Source: an uncultured Peptococcaceae bacterium
Lineage (GTDB): Bacteria; Bacillota; Peptococcia; Peptococcales; Peptococcaceae
Assembly (NCBI GenBank): GCA_900553245.1
Contig: USCP01000121.1
Span: 1-6,051 of the forward strand
DNA: 6,051 nt
Reading direction: 5' to 3'
Part shown: positions 6,039 to 6,051 of the stretch, one piece after another
Numbering within the stretch: position 1 is the stretch's first letter
How the letters are laid out: the number at the start of each line of letters is the position of its first letter
Translations under genes and position numbers: made by a program
The notes under the pieces: model-generated
Databases searched by the model: none
Seen by the model: the letters and a program-made list of their open reading frames with translations, nothing else
What the model was told of the DNA's origin: nothing

Positions 6039-6051
6039 CACCAATCATTTC

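Overview
The window holds five genes, all on the minus strand, so transcription runs from high to low coordinates. Strong AGGAGG-type ribosome binding sites, a GTG start chosen by such a site, a canonical sigma-A/sigma-70-like promoter and the protein families all point to a low- to mid-GC Bacillota-type bacterium, probably an anaerobic clostridial or Negativicutes relative. No 16S or other diagnostic marker is present, so the taxonomy is weak inference.

Layout in the direction of transcription: (1) 6038-5472, a CDP-alcohol phosphatidyltransferase (PgsA/cardiolipin-synthase-like membrane enzyme), followed directly by a strong intrinsic terminator. (2) A promoter whose -35 box touches the end of that terminator's T-tract opens a second transcription unit. 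(3) That unit contains a Sel1-repeat protein (5363-4074), a small putative DNA-binding protein with a Myb/GcrA-like helix-turn-helix (4042-3662), a 1051-residue PLD-nuclease/SF2-helicase/DUF3427 protein (3641-486) and a NUDIX hydrolase resembling NudG/MutT (485-90). (4) The unit ends in a perfect 9-bp hairpin followed by an intrinsic terminator whose stem fits best on the minus-strand RNA. Gaps are 31, 20 and 0 nt, so the four genes look like one operon.

The most interesting part is the helicase/nuclease/NUDIX/HTH group. It joins a single-HKD PLD domain, a DEAH-type helicase motor and an uncharacterised C-terminal DUF3427 region to a nucleotide-pool sanitising enzyme whose start codon abuts the helicase stop codon. 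A role in DNA repair or defence, perhaps involving damaged or modified bases, is an inference. The HTH gene is clearly more AT-rich (about 38% GC by hand count) than the Sel1 gene before it (about 56% in a sample), which suggests that the HTH-helicase-NUDIX part may have a different history from its flanks. No tRNA, rRNA, CRISPR array, insertion sequence or prophage gene was seen, and there is no gene-free stretch over 300 bases.
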